Below, piece by piece: positions 9,405 to 16,499 of a stretch of DNA of 64,000 nucleotides. This DNA comes from Halapricum desulfuricans. GTDB taxonomy: Archaea; Halobacteriota; Halobacteria; Halobacteriales; Haloarculaceae. Each line of letters opens with the position of its first letter. The stretch's first letter is position 1. The notes beneath the pieces were generated by a model, which was not told the origin of the DNA, made no database searches, and saw only the letters and a program-made list of their open reading frames with translations. The stretch is taken from the NCBI RefSeq assembly GCF_017094465.1, contig NZ_CP064791.1, forward strand, positions 2,046,001 through 2,110,000, in the 5' to 3' direction. The position numbers and the translations under genes are program-made.

Positions 9405-9432
9405 CAGTAATCTGTATACCCATAGATTTCTG
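9405..9432 (+). promoter_or_regulatory. inverted repeat before vapB, candidate autoregulatory operator
   Basis: CAGTAATCT (9405-9413) and AGATTTCTG (9424-9432) form a 9-10-9 inverted repeat with one mismatch, ending one base before the vapB start codon. VapB-type ribbon-helix-helix antitoxins normally repress their own operon by binding such repeats; binding here is inferred. Confidence 0.5.
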
Positions 9433-9433
9433 T

Positions 9434-9673
9434 ATGCCCAGTATCACCGTCAACGTTGACGACAATCTCAAAGAGCGAATGAACAACCACCCGGAAATCA
9501 ACTGGAGTGAAGTCACACGACAGGCCATCCAGGAGAAGATCGAAACACTGGAACTGATGGCGGAACTGACCAGCGAGAGCGAACTCACTGACAGCGACGT
9601 CAAGGACATCGCCCGGAAGATCAACGAGCGGGGACGCAAGCGAGTTGACGACGAGTTGGGGAAGACCGAATGA
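9434..9673 (+). CDS. vapB: VapB-like antitoxin (ribbon-helix-helix)
   Basis: A 79-residue protein. The N-terminus (PSITVNVDDNLKERMNNHP) is a ribbon-helix-helix strand and helix, followed by WSEVTRQAIQEKI and an acidic, charged C-terminal tail that would wrap the toxin. Its stop overlaps the start of the downstream PIN-domain gene by four bases (ATGA), the usual coupled arrangement of vapBC operons. A 9-bp inverted repeat overlaps the transcription start region. Confidence 0.85.
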   Translation: MPSITVNVDDNLKERMNNHPEINWSEVTRQAIQEKIETLELMAELTSESELTDSDVKDIARKINERGRKRVDDELGKTE

Positions 9674-10086
9674 AGCTGGTCATCGACGCCAACGTTGTCA
9701 TCGCCGCCCTCATCGCCGATGCGAAAACGCGGGAGCTCATCGTGACGCTTGAGCCCAAACTTCTGACGCCCGCGTTCGTCTCCGACGAGATCGAGAACTA
9801 CGAGGCGATGATCGCGGAGAAGTCCGGGATGGAACCGGACCGAGTGGCACAGTTCATCGATCTCCTGTTCCAGTATATCGACGTTGTCCCAGCGGAAGAC
9901 TTCCACCCGGCCATCGAGCGCGCAGACGAGGCGATCGGCGACACCGATCCCGACGCCGTGCTCTATCTAGCGTGTACGATTGCCAGCGATGGGGGCATCT
10001 GGAGTGACGATTCTGACTTCGATCAGCAGAATCTGGTCGAGACATACTCGACAAGCGAAGTGGTCGAGTCGTTCCAGACGGTCTAA
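9670..10086 (+). CDS. vapC: VapC-like PIN-domain ribonuclease toxin
   Basis: A 138-residue PIN-domain protein. The first acidic residue lies in KLVIDANVVIAAL, further acidic positions in FVSDEIENYE, and the C-terminal pair in GDTDPDAVLYLA and GIWSDDSDF, giving the four-acid metal site of PIN nucleases. VapC toxins cleave specific tRNA or rRNA sites. It is translated from an overlap with vapB, which should neutralise it. Confidence 0.88.
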   Translation: MKLVIDANVVIAALIADAKTRELIVTLEPKLLTPAFVSDEIENYEAMIAEKSGMEPDRVAQFIDLLFQYIDVVPAEDFHPAIERADEAIGDTDPDAVLYLACTIASDGGIWSDDSDFDQQNLVETYSTSEVVESFQTV

Positions 10087-10095
10087 CTCAACGTG

Positions 10096-10205
10096 CGGTT
10101 GATTTTCAGGAATCTGATCAGTTTAGCTGTACGTGACTTCCCCGTGACAGCCACTCGCCAGTTGACCCTCGAATGAAAGCATCGGCATTGCGTTCGTTGG
10201 ATCAT
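10096..10205 (+). repeat. diverged ~110-base repeat, copy 1
   Basis: Pairs with 16197-16305 at roughly 70% identity by eye, with at least one single-base indel. Shared blocks include cccgtgaca, ccactcg and ttgcgttcgt. Each copy contains an imperfect palindrome around gaaagca...ttgcgttcg. Both copies are in non-coding DNA; they look like remnants of the same mobile or palindromic element. Confidence 0.5.
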
Positions 10206-10548
10206 GTTTCGACGTTGTTAGTCGATGACGACCTCGAAGGGATTGGCACGAGTGGCACTCGTTCAATGGAAAAACGGATCAACTCTTCTGATGTGAGGCA
10301 ATCGAAATCGAGCGGCTGAAAAACGAACATTATATAATTCACATTATGTATTGATGGCATACTGCAAGAGACAGGGCGCATATCGATCACCGGTCTTTCG
10401 TCAACTGACGAGGAGACAGATCGGTAGAGGCAGAGTGTATACAGCACGACGGCGTCATTTGTTCTACGCCGAAGCCAGTGAACCTTCGGGAGTAAATTGG
10501 AACCGTACTCAAAGCCACTGATACCGTCGTCATCGACAGAACAGATGT

Positions 10549-10556
10549 CTTTATGA
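10549..10556 (+). promoter_or_regulatory. TATA element of the two-domain universal stress gene
   Basis: ctttatga lies 24-31 bases before the ATG at 10580, so the transcript should be leaderless from that codon; this excludes the in-frame start at 10553. Confidence 0.5.
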
Positions 10557-10579
10557 TTCTGTGTGATAGAATATGTTTC

Positions 10580-11449
10580 ATGCCAGCCAATTCGGATGGA
10601 TCTCCACAGATGCAGATGCTTGAGCACGAAGATGTGGCGTGGCCATCCGAAGATCAACGGATTCTCGTGCCATTCCACGAGGCTGTGAACGTCACCGAGA
10701 CCGGTCTTCTCGGGGCTAGTATCGCCAGCGGAACGAACGGCACACTCTATCTTCTCCACGCTGTCAAGCCGGGTGACACGAAGAATACAGATGTTATCCG
10801 CCATGACGCAGGCACCAAATTCCTGATCAAGCAGGAGTTCGACGTGCCTGTCGTTCAACAGCAAAAAGAGCTCTCTGACGATCTCTTGCGCGCGTTCATC
10901 GAGAGCCACGATATCACGAGTGTCCTCATCAACAGAGAGGAAGAGAGTTTCTTCTCTCGGGCGGGATCCGATCAGACGGACGGCTTGCAGTGTCACACTA
11001 TCGTCGGGTCAGGAATAGCCGCATTCGACTCACCGACAAGTATTCTCGTGCCAGTTGCTGGAGGTCCCCACTCCGGGCTTGCGATACGGATCGCGGAGGC
11101 GATCGCTACCGCGTACGACTGTTCGATCGAACTGCTTCACGTCATCTCCGAAGACGCCTCTGAACAGCAGGAAAACGATGCAGCGAAACTGCTCGATACC
11201 TACAGCTCTCGGGTCGCTGGGTCGATCGAAGTACATTGTGACGTTCTCCGCAAACCTGGTGTGGCCGACACGATCATCGAACAGTCTGAAACGCGTGATT
11301 TGACTGTTCTCGGCGCGCCAGAAAAAGGAGAACTCCGTCGATATGTCTTCGGATCCACAGTAGACGACATAATGAACAACACTGACCCACAGCCGATACT
11401 GACAGTCCATCGGAAAGATACAGAATCCTTGATTTCGCGCTGGTTCTGA
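10580..11449 (+). CDS. universal stress protein, two UspA-like domains
   Basis: A 289-residue protein. Two Usp units are visible: the first begins at RILVPFHEAVNV, the second at SILVPVAGGPHSG. The second ends in the typical DLTVLGAPEKGELRRYVFGS...PILTVHRK strand-helix pattern, close to the Gly-rich nucleotide loop of UspA. The first domain is degenerate. It is the first gene of a group with Trk potassium uptake genes, where Usp proteins often modulate transport or energy stress responses. Ligand unknown. Confidence 0.85.
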   Translation: MPANSDGSPQMQMLEHEDVAWPSEDQRILVPFHEAVNVTETGLLGASIASGTNGTLYLLHAVKPGDTKNTDVIRHDAGTKFLIKQEFDVPVVQQQKELSDDLLRAFIESHDITSVLINREEESFFSRAGSDQTDGLQCHTIVGSGIAAFDSPTSILVPVAGGPHSGLAIRIAEAIATAYDCSIELLHVISEDASEQQENDAAKLLDTYSSRVAGSIEVHCDVLRKPGVADTIIEQSETRDLTVLGAPEKGELRRYVFGSTVDDIMNNTDPQPILTVHRKDTESLISRWF

Positions 11450-11633
11450 CTGCCGGGACGTCCGGCAGTCGAAATCACACACGACACACTCCCGCGATTA
11501 ATTGCATCTCTGCACCTCTCAAAATCCATTTCAACAGTTGCGTCGCCGTGAGACAACACCACTGGTTGATTCGGCGCTCGGTATCTGAACCAACTATCAG
11601 ACAGAATTTACGACTGTCCCATCGATCGTGCCG

Positions 11634-11750
11634 CTATTGGGACTGGATTTGCTCCCAGACTTCAACACAGTCATCGCAGAGATATCCGGTGAATCCGTCT
11701 ACGTCGTACCGCTCAACAGACCCATCCGACCCACATCGCTCACATTTCAT
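11634..11750 (-). CDS. 38-residue zinc-finger microprotein
   Basis: A complete small frame starting MKCERCGSDG and ending in IQSQ. It has two Cys-x2-Cys pairs (CERC at residues 3-6, CDDC at 25-28), 18 residues apart, enough for one zinc ribbon. Such cysteine-rich microproteins are common in haloarchaea and some affect growth or biofilm behaviour. A ctattatagg element lies about 30 bases upstream. It sits between the universal stress gene and the AsnC-TrkA_C regulator. Function unknown. Confidence 0.65.
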   Translation of the reverse strand: MKCERCGSDGSVERYDVDGFTGYLCDDCVEVWEQIQSQ

Positions 11751-11801
11751 GGTTCTTCCGTTCGAAGTGCATGACCTCTATTATAGGTTTATTAATACCA
11801 G

Positions 11802-12545
11802 TCATCGTGTCCCAAACACCTCTAAGGCGTCTTTCTCTAGCCCCGTTTTCGAGAACAGGGAAATCACGTCCCCCGCCTCGATAACCGTTTCACCTTTTGG
11901 CGTGATGACATCACCGTCCCGTTCAACACCGACCACCAGCATCTCGTCAGCCAACAACCCCTCATCGACCGCCTCTTCGATAGTCAACCCGGCAACCTCG
12001 GCCCCCTCTGACACAGTGAATTCGACGACTTCCGCTCCGCCAGCGAGCCCCATGAAATCCGTCAATGACGGGCCCTTCGGGGCGTCTTCCGGTCCGAACG
12101 GGTCGTACGGTCGGTGGTACTCCTTTTCGATCACGCTCTCGTCCTCAATATCGAGCCCGATGTCCGACAGCTCACCCGCAATGCGGCCGATATCGCTCGT
12201 GTCCGATCCGACAGCCGTTATTGCCAGGTTCGCATTACCAGTCATCAACTCCCGGACGGTCACGACACCCGAAACCTCCAGGGCCGCCTGCGCGAGACGA
12301 TCACGATCCGGAATCGGGGCTGTACAGCTAAACTGGTAGGTGACGTGTCCCTCGATAGATTTGTAGTCGATGTCCGCAAGGTAGCCCCGCAGAACCCCCT
12401 CCTCTTCGAGTTGACGGATTCGATTCCGGATCGTCGCTGGTGTCACCTCCATCTCGTCGGCGATTTCCGGCGCTGCCGTGTTCCTCGCATCCTTTGCCAG
12501 ATAATAGAGGATGCGCTTATCGATCTCGTCGATGCGAGATACCAT
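11802..12545 (-). CDS. Lrp/AsnC-type regulator with C-terminal TrkA_C domain
   Basis: A 247-residue fusion. Residues ~1-60 (MVSRIDEIDKRILYYLAKDA) are an AsnC-type winged helix-turn-helix, residues ~65-150 resemble the Lrp ligand-binding/oligomerisation domain, and the last ~85 residues (EVVEFTVSEGAEVAGLTIEEA...) form a TrkA_C (RCK_C) domain like that of the TrkA protein nearby. The start at 12545 is backed by a ttaattatg element 30 bases upstream. The design suggests a transcription factor that senses the same small ligand as Trk channels. Two palindromes lie in the intergenic region between it and the trk genes. Ligand and targets are inferred. Confidence 0.85.
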   Translation of the reverse strand: MVSRIDEIDKRILYYLAKDARNTAAPEIADEMEVTPATIRNRIRQLEEEGVLRGYLADIDYKSIEGHVTYQFSCTAPIPDRDRLAQAALEVSGVVTVRELMTGNANLAITAVGSDTSDIGRIAGELSDIGLDIEDESVIEKEYHRPYDPFGPEDAPKGPSLTDFMGLAGGAEVVEFTVSEGAEVAGLTIEEAVDEGLLADEMLVVGVERDGDVITPKGETVIEAGDVISLFSKTGLEKDALEVFGTR

Positions 12546-12585
12546 ACGAGAGCTACGGTCATAACGCATAATTAACCCCCGATTT

Positions 12586-12597
12586 GGTTGCGCAACC
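12586..12597. promoter_or_regulatory. perfect palindrome upstream of the AsnC-TrkA_C gene
   Basis: GGTTGCGCAACC is a perfect 12-base palindrome (14 with the flanking T and A). It lies about 42 bases before the regulator start and just upstream of its TATA-like element, where haloarchaeal activators and autoregulators bind. Candidate operator. Confidence 0.45.
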
Positions 12598-12642
12598 ACT
12601 CACTGTTAGATGACCTATATATCATCCATACCCATCAATGTT

Positions 12643-12666
12643 CTGGAAGAGGGAAATACCCTCCAG
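12643..12666. promoter_or_regulatory. interrupted inverted repeat in the trk regulatory region
   Basis: CTGGA (12643-12647) pairs with TCCAG (12662-12666), and inside it GGG pairs with CCC around a 5-base AT spacer. It lies about 100 bases from the regulator start, 30-60 bases before the likely promoter of the trk genes (gttttatgc near 12697). Candidate operator. Confidence 0.4.
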
Positions 12667-12773
12667 TATATTTCTCCTTCGAAAATGAAACGCGAAGTTT
12701 TATGCTGTGTCGATAATCTAGGAGAGTGTAGATCACTTCCACGGCAAGACATCCGCACAGGTCGTTCGAAGCA

Positions 12774-12809
12774 GCCCATCCCGAATCATCGTCGTTCGAA
12801 TAGATGGGC
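12774..12809 (+). promoter_or_regulatory. stem-loop in the leader of the trk genes
   Basis: GCCCATC (12774-12780) pairs with GATGGGC (12803-12809), with an inner CGAA/TTCG pairing. It ends 11 bases before the GGGAGG ribosome-binding site at 12821-12826 of the gene at 12837. Together with the promoter-like sequence near 12697 it suggests an unusual, structured 5' leader of about 100 bases. Confidence 0.4.
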
Positions 12810-12836
12810 GAGAATCAGCAGGGAGGCACTCAACAT

Positions 12837-13091
12837 ATGACTGCAACTGACCCTACTCCGCCGGGAACAGACGCGATTGAACCACGGGCGGGCGAAGAAC
12901 TCGTTCATATGGAGGACCACGGCGCGTATACACTCGTGGTCGTCAAACGTCCGGATGCACCAGAGGGGGCGCGTGGCCCCTTCGCCTACCACGTCAGGTG
13001 GGTTCCGGATATCGACGGTGACGGTGGTTCATTTCGATGGCAGTACCTCGGGGAAACCTACAACGAAGAGGAGGAGAAGCAACATGACTGA
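12837..13091 (+). CDS. small acidic protein in the trk cluster, hypothetical
   Basis: An 84-residue protein with no recognised domain. The middle (HMEDHGAYTLVVVKRPDAPEGARGPFAYHV, in part) looks like a small beta-rich fold; the C-terminus is EEEEKQHD. The start at 12837 is chosen because GGGAGG lies 10 bases before it; an in-frame ATG at 12804 falls inside a stem-loop. Its stop overlaps the start of the universal stress gene by 8 bases, so they are co-translated. Confidence 0.65.
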   Translation: MTATDPTPPGTDAIEPRAGEELVHMEDHGAYTLVVVKRPDAPEGARGPFAYHVRWVPDIDGDGGSFRWQYLGETYNEEEEKQHD

Positions 13092-13527
13092 ATCAGTCCT
13101 CCAGCGAACCATTGTTCCAGTAGCTGACCCTGACGACGCAGCGGCAACTACAGAGGCAGTCGCTTCGCACGTTGACGACGTGGGTGGGACCGTGATCGCC
13201 GTCCACGTCATCGAAAAAGCCGGTGGTGCGCTCGATAAAGCCTCAGTTGAACAGCGTGAGCAGGCGGCACGAGACCTATTCGCTGTTGTCAGGGACGGCC
13301 TCAGCGATACTGATATCACCCTCGAAACGGAGATTCTGTACGGCACCGATGTCGCACAGACGCTCATCGATGCGGCTCACGACCTCGACGCAAGTGCTAT
13401 TGTGTTTACACCACGCGGTGGGAGTCGCTGGCAGAAATTGTTAAGTGGAGACGTTACCCACCACCTCCTCAACAACACCGACGTCCCGATCCTGGCCTTT
13501 CCCGAGGAAGACGTGAGTGAATCATGA
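13084..13527 (+). CDS. universal stress protein (UspA family)
   Basis: A 147-residue single-domain Usp. It starts with the strand TIVPVADPDD, has the alternating strand-helix pattern, and ends SAIVFTPRGGSRWQKLLSGD...VPILAFPEED; the G-G-S-x-W-x-K-L-L-S-G run occupies the ATP-binding loop position (Gx2Gx9GS/T-like). It overlaps the preceding small gene by 8 bases and is followed 56 bases later by trkA. A role in Trk regulation is inferred from context. Confidence 0.85.
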   Translation: MTESVLQRTIVPVADPDDAAATTEAVASHVDDVGGTVIAVHVIEKAGGALDKASVEQREQAARDLFAVVRDGLSDTDITLETEILYGTDVAQTLIDAAHDLDASAIVFTPRGGSRWQKLLSGDVTHHLLNNTDVPILAFPEEDVSES

Positions 13528-13583
13528 TCCGGATCGAACACCGCCTATCCAAGCAGACCACAGACCGCTAATTCATCTCAGAT

Positions 13584-14270
13584 ATGTACATCATCATTGT
13601 TGGCGCAGGCGATATCGGAACACCACTGATAGATATTGCGACTCGCTCCGGAAACGAGGTTGTAGTGATCGAGAGAGACGCACAGAGAGCCGACGCCGTC
13701 GCTGGCGAGCACGACTGCCTGGTGCTCAATGCGGATGCCACATCGAAAGAAACGCTCAGCGACGCGGGGGCTGAGCGAGCAGACGCCATCATCTCGACGA
13801 CTGATCAAGACGCGACGAACGTTATGGTTTGTCTGCTCGCGGAGGAATTCGAGATTCCGGCAATTACGTCAGTCGTTCACAATCCGGAGCACATGAATCT
13901 CTTCCGCCAGATCGGCGTGAATACGATCGAAAACCCGCAGCAACTCATTGCCGGACACCTGTATCGGGCAGTCGCCAGGCCAGCTATTGTCGATTACATG
14001 CGAATCGGCGACCAGGCAGAGGTCTTCGAAATCACAGTCACAGAGGGCGCACCGGTTGCTGGAAAGACACTCACTGAGGCTGGTAAAGAGGGGATCCTGT
14101 CGGACGATGTCTTGATTGTTGCCATTGAACGTGAGGACAACAACAAACCAATAACACCGCGCGGACAGACGCGAATCAAAGCGAACGATCTATTAACGGT
14201 CTATTCCGCATCTGGGGCCGACCCCGAACTTACAGACATTTTCGGCCATTACGAAGACCGAACGGTATAA
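13584..14270 (+). CDS. trkA: Trk potassium uptake regulatory subunit TrkA
   Basis: A 228-residue cytoplasmic RCK protein. Residues 1-135 are the NAD(H)/nucleotide-binding TrkA_N domain with GAGDIG at 7-12 and an acidic residue ending the second strand (VVVIERD); residues ~145-228 are a TrkA_C domain. TrkA forms a ring under TrkH and gates K+ uptake in response to nucleotides. It is followed 33 bases later by trkH on the same strand. Confidence 0.92.
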   Translation: MYIIIVGAGDIGTPLIDIATRSGNEVVVIERDAQRADAVAGEHDCLVLNADATSKETLSDAGAERADAIISTTDQDATNVMVCLLAEEFEIPAITSVVHNPEHMNLFRQIGVNTIENPQQLIAGHLYRAVARPAIVDYMRIGDQAEVFEITVTEGAPVAGKTLTEAGKEGILSDDVLIVAIEREDNNKPITPRGQTRIKANDLLTVYSASGADPELTDIFGHYEDRTV

Positions 14271-14303
14271 CGGACGAAATTAGATCTGGGCAGTGGATAT
14301 CAT

Positions 14304-15860
14304 ATGTTGAAAGTAGATACGAAGGCTGTCGGACGTGACGTTGGACGGATCGTGCAGGCGATCTCTCTGATGATGGTGGTGTCCATCTTTGTGGCAGCTG
14401 TGAACGCCGAGTTCTACGCGATTCCTGCATTCGTCGTCTCTGCGATCGTCATGGCCGGGATCGGGACTGGCCTCGTCTGGCGGTATCGTGGCGCGGATCC
14501 GCCGGAAAAACGCGAGGCGATGGTCACCGCTGCATCAGCATGGGCGTTGATCGGTGTCCTCGGTGGGTTGCCATTCCTCCTCATCGCCTGGACGATCCAG
14601 ATCGATCCGTTTCCTGTCTGGACCAACACGCCACCGATGGATTCGACAACGGAGGTATTCCTCCGTCCGCTGGATGCGGTATTCGAGAGCATGAGCGGAT
14701 TCACCGGGACCGGTCTCACGATGGCTGCTGTCGAAGAAGAACTGCCCCGATCGCTCCACTGGTGGCGATCGTTCATCGAGTGGGTCGGTGGCGTCGGCGT
14801 GATTGTGCTAACCGTCGCCATCCTCCGGCGGGGCGGGGGACGCAGTGGTTCGTACACCCTCTACGAGAGCGAAGCCCGCTCGGAAAAGATCCATCCGAGT
14901 ATCGTGACGACCGTCCGGGAGATTTGGAAGATCTTCGTGGGTCTCACGCTCGGCTCGATCATCCTGTTTGTGCTCGTCGGGATGCCGTTGTGGGATGCGA
15001 TTAACCACGGGATGACTGGTATAGCGACGGGCGGGTTCTCCGTGCACGCGGATTCGATTGGCCATTACGGCAGCCCATTGATCGAGTATGCAACGGTACC
15101 GGTGATGGTCGCAGGGAGTATCGCCTTTCCCGTCCACTATCTGATCTTCAAGGGAGAAATCCGGAACTTCTACACCGATCTGCAAACGCGGTGGGTGTTC
15201 ATCTGGTTTACTATCGGCTCACTCCTGTTGACAGTGATCCTCTACGCGAACGGCCAGTACTCTTCGCTCGAAGAGACGTTTCGGATCAGCCTCTTCCAGT
15301 TCGTCTCGGCGACGTCGAACACCGGCTTTGCCAGTACGACGATCGGCGGTGGGACGGAACAGGTCTGGAGTGCCGGCGCGACACTGCTTGCGTGTGTCGG
15401 GATGCTCACTGGTGCGGCGGCCGGTTCGACGGTCAGTGGCCTGAAACTCATCCGGGTAGCTACGCTTGTCAAAGGAACAGTCTGGCAGATTCAAGAGGTG
15501 TTCCACCCGTCGAGTGCGATTCGGTACCTGGAGATCGATGGCCGGCGACTCGACGAGGAACAGGCCCAGCGCGAGTACACGGAAGCGACAGTCGTGTTCG
15601 TCCTCTGGCTCACGTTTCTGGCGATCGGTGTTACTGTCCTTTTGCGGGTCCTCTCACCGGCCCATCCACTGGAATACGTGATCTTCGACGTGATGAGCGC
15701 CCAGAGCAACGTGGGACTCGATTCCGGGATTACCGGGCCGACCATGCCTGCTCCCGCCAAAGGGATGTTGATCATCAACATGTGGGTCGGGCGGCTTGAA
15801 ATTATTCCAGTAGCCGTGTTGGCCGGCTCGCTCCTCCAACGCCTTAATCTATACCGATAA
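14304..15860 (+). CDS. trkH: Trk potassium uptake membrane subunit TrkH
   Basis: A 518-residue membrane protein with about ten helices and four pore-loop repeats. Selectivity-filter-like segments are visible: GFTGTGLT, GIATGGFS, SNTGFAST and QSNVGLDS. TrkH conducts K+ (or Na+-coupled K+) inward, essential for the salt-in strategy of haloarchaea. It is the last gene of the cluster beginning at 12837. Downstream there is a strong hairpin at 15986-16028. Confidence 0.93.
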   Translation: MLKVDTKAVGRDVGRIVQAISLMMVVSIFVAAVNAEFYAIPAFVVSAIVMAGIGTGLVWRYRGADPPEKREAMVTAASAWALIGVLGGLPFLLIAWTIQIDPFPVWTNTPPMDSTTEVFLRPLDAVFESMSGFTGTGLTMAAVEEELPRSLHWWRSFIEWVGGVGVIVLTVAILRRGGGRSGSYTLYESEARSEKIHPSIVTTVREIWKIFVGLTLGSIILFVLVGMPLWDAINHGMTGIATGGFSVHADSIGHYGSPLIEYATVPVMVAGSIAFPVHYLIFKGEIRNFYTDLQTRWVFIWFTIGSLLLTVILYANGQYSSLEETFRISLFQFVSATSNTGFASTTIGGGTEQVWSAGATLLACVGMLTGAAAGSTVSGLKLIRVATLVKGTVWQIQEVFHPSSAIRYLEIDGRRLDEEQAQREYTEATVVFVLWLTFLAIGVTVLLRVLSPAHPLEYVIFDVMSAQSNVGLDSGITGPTMPAPAKGMLIINMWVGRLEIIPVAVLAGSLLQRLNLYR

Positions 15861-15985
15861 GACAGGCAGGCCGCACGTATTGACACCTCCAGACACTCAC
15901 TCGAATAATGCGCATTTACTCTGCAATCACCGTCTTCAGTATAAGCGAGACTAAAGAGTTCAGGAACCGTCACGGACTATTGTTC

Positions 15986-16028
15986 GCCTATTTCGGTCGG
16001 TTCGTCTCCTCACCGACCCGAAATAGGC
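15986..16028 (+). repeat. strong hairpin downstream of trkH
   Basis: GCCTATTTCGGTCGG (15986-16000) and CCGACCCGAAATAGGC (16013-16028) pair over about 15 bases with one bulge and a 12-base loop. It could be a mobile-element end hairpin. It lies 125 bases after trkH and lacks a T-run directly after it, so a terminator role is doubtful. Confidence 0.55.
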
Positions 16029-16196
16029 CGGTGACCGATACGCATCTTCTACCTACCACTGATTCAGGCCCAGAATCGTGAACTAAACCAACTCTGTATG
16101 CTGCGTTCAATCTCTGTATGCAGCACGGGCCTTTTGACAGATCACGAACGATTTGAACGACGATCTCTGCGGACTGCGGTCATATCTTGTCAATCA

Positions 16197-16305
16197 GCAA
16201 TTGCTTTTCTGAAAGGGCACCAGTTTGGCTATACGCGAATTCCCGTGACACCCACTCGGCCGCTCGCCCATCGAACGAAAGCAAGGCCTTTGCGTTCGTC
16301 CAATC
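16197..16305 (+). repeat. diverged ~110-base repeat, copy 2
   Basis: Matches 10096-10205 (about 70% by eye). It ends about 40 bases from the 3' end of tRNA-Arg. The palindromic core is cgaacgaaagcaagg with cctttgcgttcg. Confidence 0.5.
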
Positions 16306-16344
16306 TCACTCCCTCGATTTCGGGCGATTATAGGCGCGAAAATA

Positions 16345-16417
16345 CGGGCGCGAGGGGATTTGAACCCCTGACAACTTGGTCCGGAACCAAGCACTCTGTC
16401 CACTGAGCTACGCGCCC
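16345..16417 (-). tRNA. tRNA-Arg (anticodon CCG)
   Basis: A complete 73-base cloverleaf read on the minus strand: acceptor GGGCGCG/CGCGCCC, D-arm GCTC/GAGT, anticodon stem CTTGG/CCAAG around the loop TTCCGGA (anticodon CCG, codon CGG), T-arm AGGGG/CCCCT with loop TTCAAAT, discriminator G. No intron; CCA is not encoded. A TATA-like aatttag lies about 26 bases upstream. The DNA beyond its 3' end holds repeat remnants, consistent with tRNA genes as integration sites. Confidence 0.95.
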
Positions 16418-16440
16418 TCACGGGACCGTACCAGCGAAGA

Positions 16441-16448
16441 GAATTTAG
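16441..16448 (-). promoter_or_regulatory. TATA element of tRNA-Arg
   Basis: Minus-strand ctaaattc lies 24-31 bases before the first base of the tRNA, the standard archaeal distance. Confidence 0.5.
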
Positions 16449-16499
16449 TCGTTGTGAACGACAGGCGACAGCTGTGCGACTCACGCGACAGGCGTCGTC

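Larger units (their letters stand above)
10087..10579. other. 493-base intergenic region with a diverged repeat
   Basis: No convincing gene. Bases 10096-10205 resemble 16197-16305 (separate entry). The rest is moderately AT-rich sequence without an open frame of haloarchaeal composition. A minus-strand frame crosses this region and the universal stress gene, but it has no recognisable domain. Confidence 0.5.
15861..16344. other. 484-base non-coding region, probable mobile-element remnant
   Basis: No credible gene. It contains a 15-base hairpin (15986-16028), a short direct repeat ctctgtatg (16092-16100 and 16112-16120) with an inverted TGCTGC/GCAGCA pair, and the second copy of a diverged ~110-base repeat (16197-16305). 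It abuts tRNA-Arg. The composition is less GC-rich than the genes around it. Confidence 0.45.

Noticed and set aside
10202-10996. Minus-strand 264-codon frame before and across the universal stress gene
   Set aside because: It overlaps the conserved Usp domain antisense, and the part outside the gene lacks haloarchaeal acidity.
12610-12840. 76-codon plus-strand frame upstream of the small trk-cluster protein
   Set aside because: Basic, low-complexity product covering a promoter, an inverted repeat and a hairpin; it is better explained as the regulatory region.
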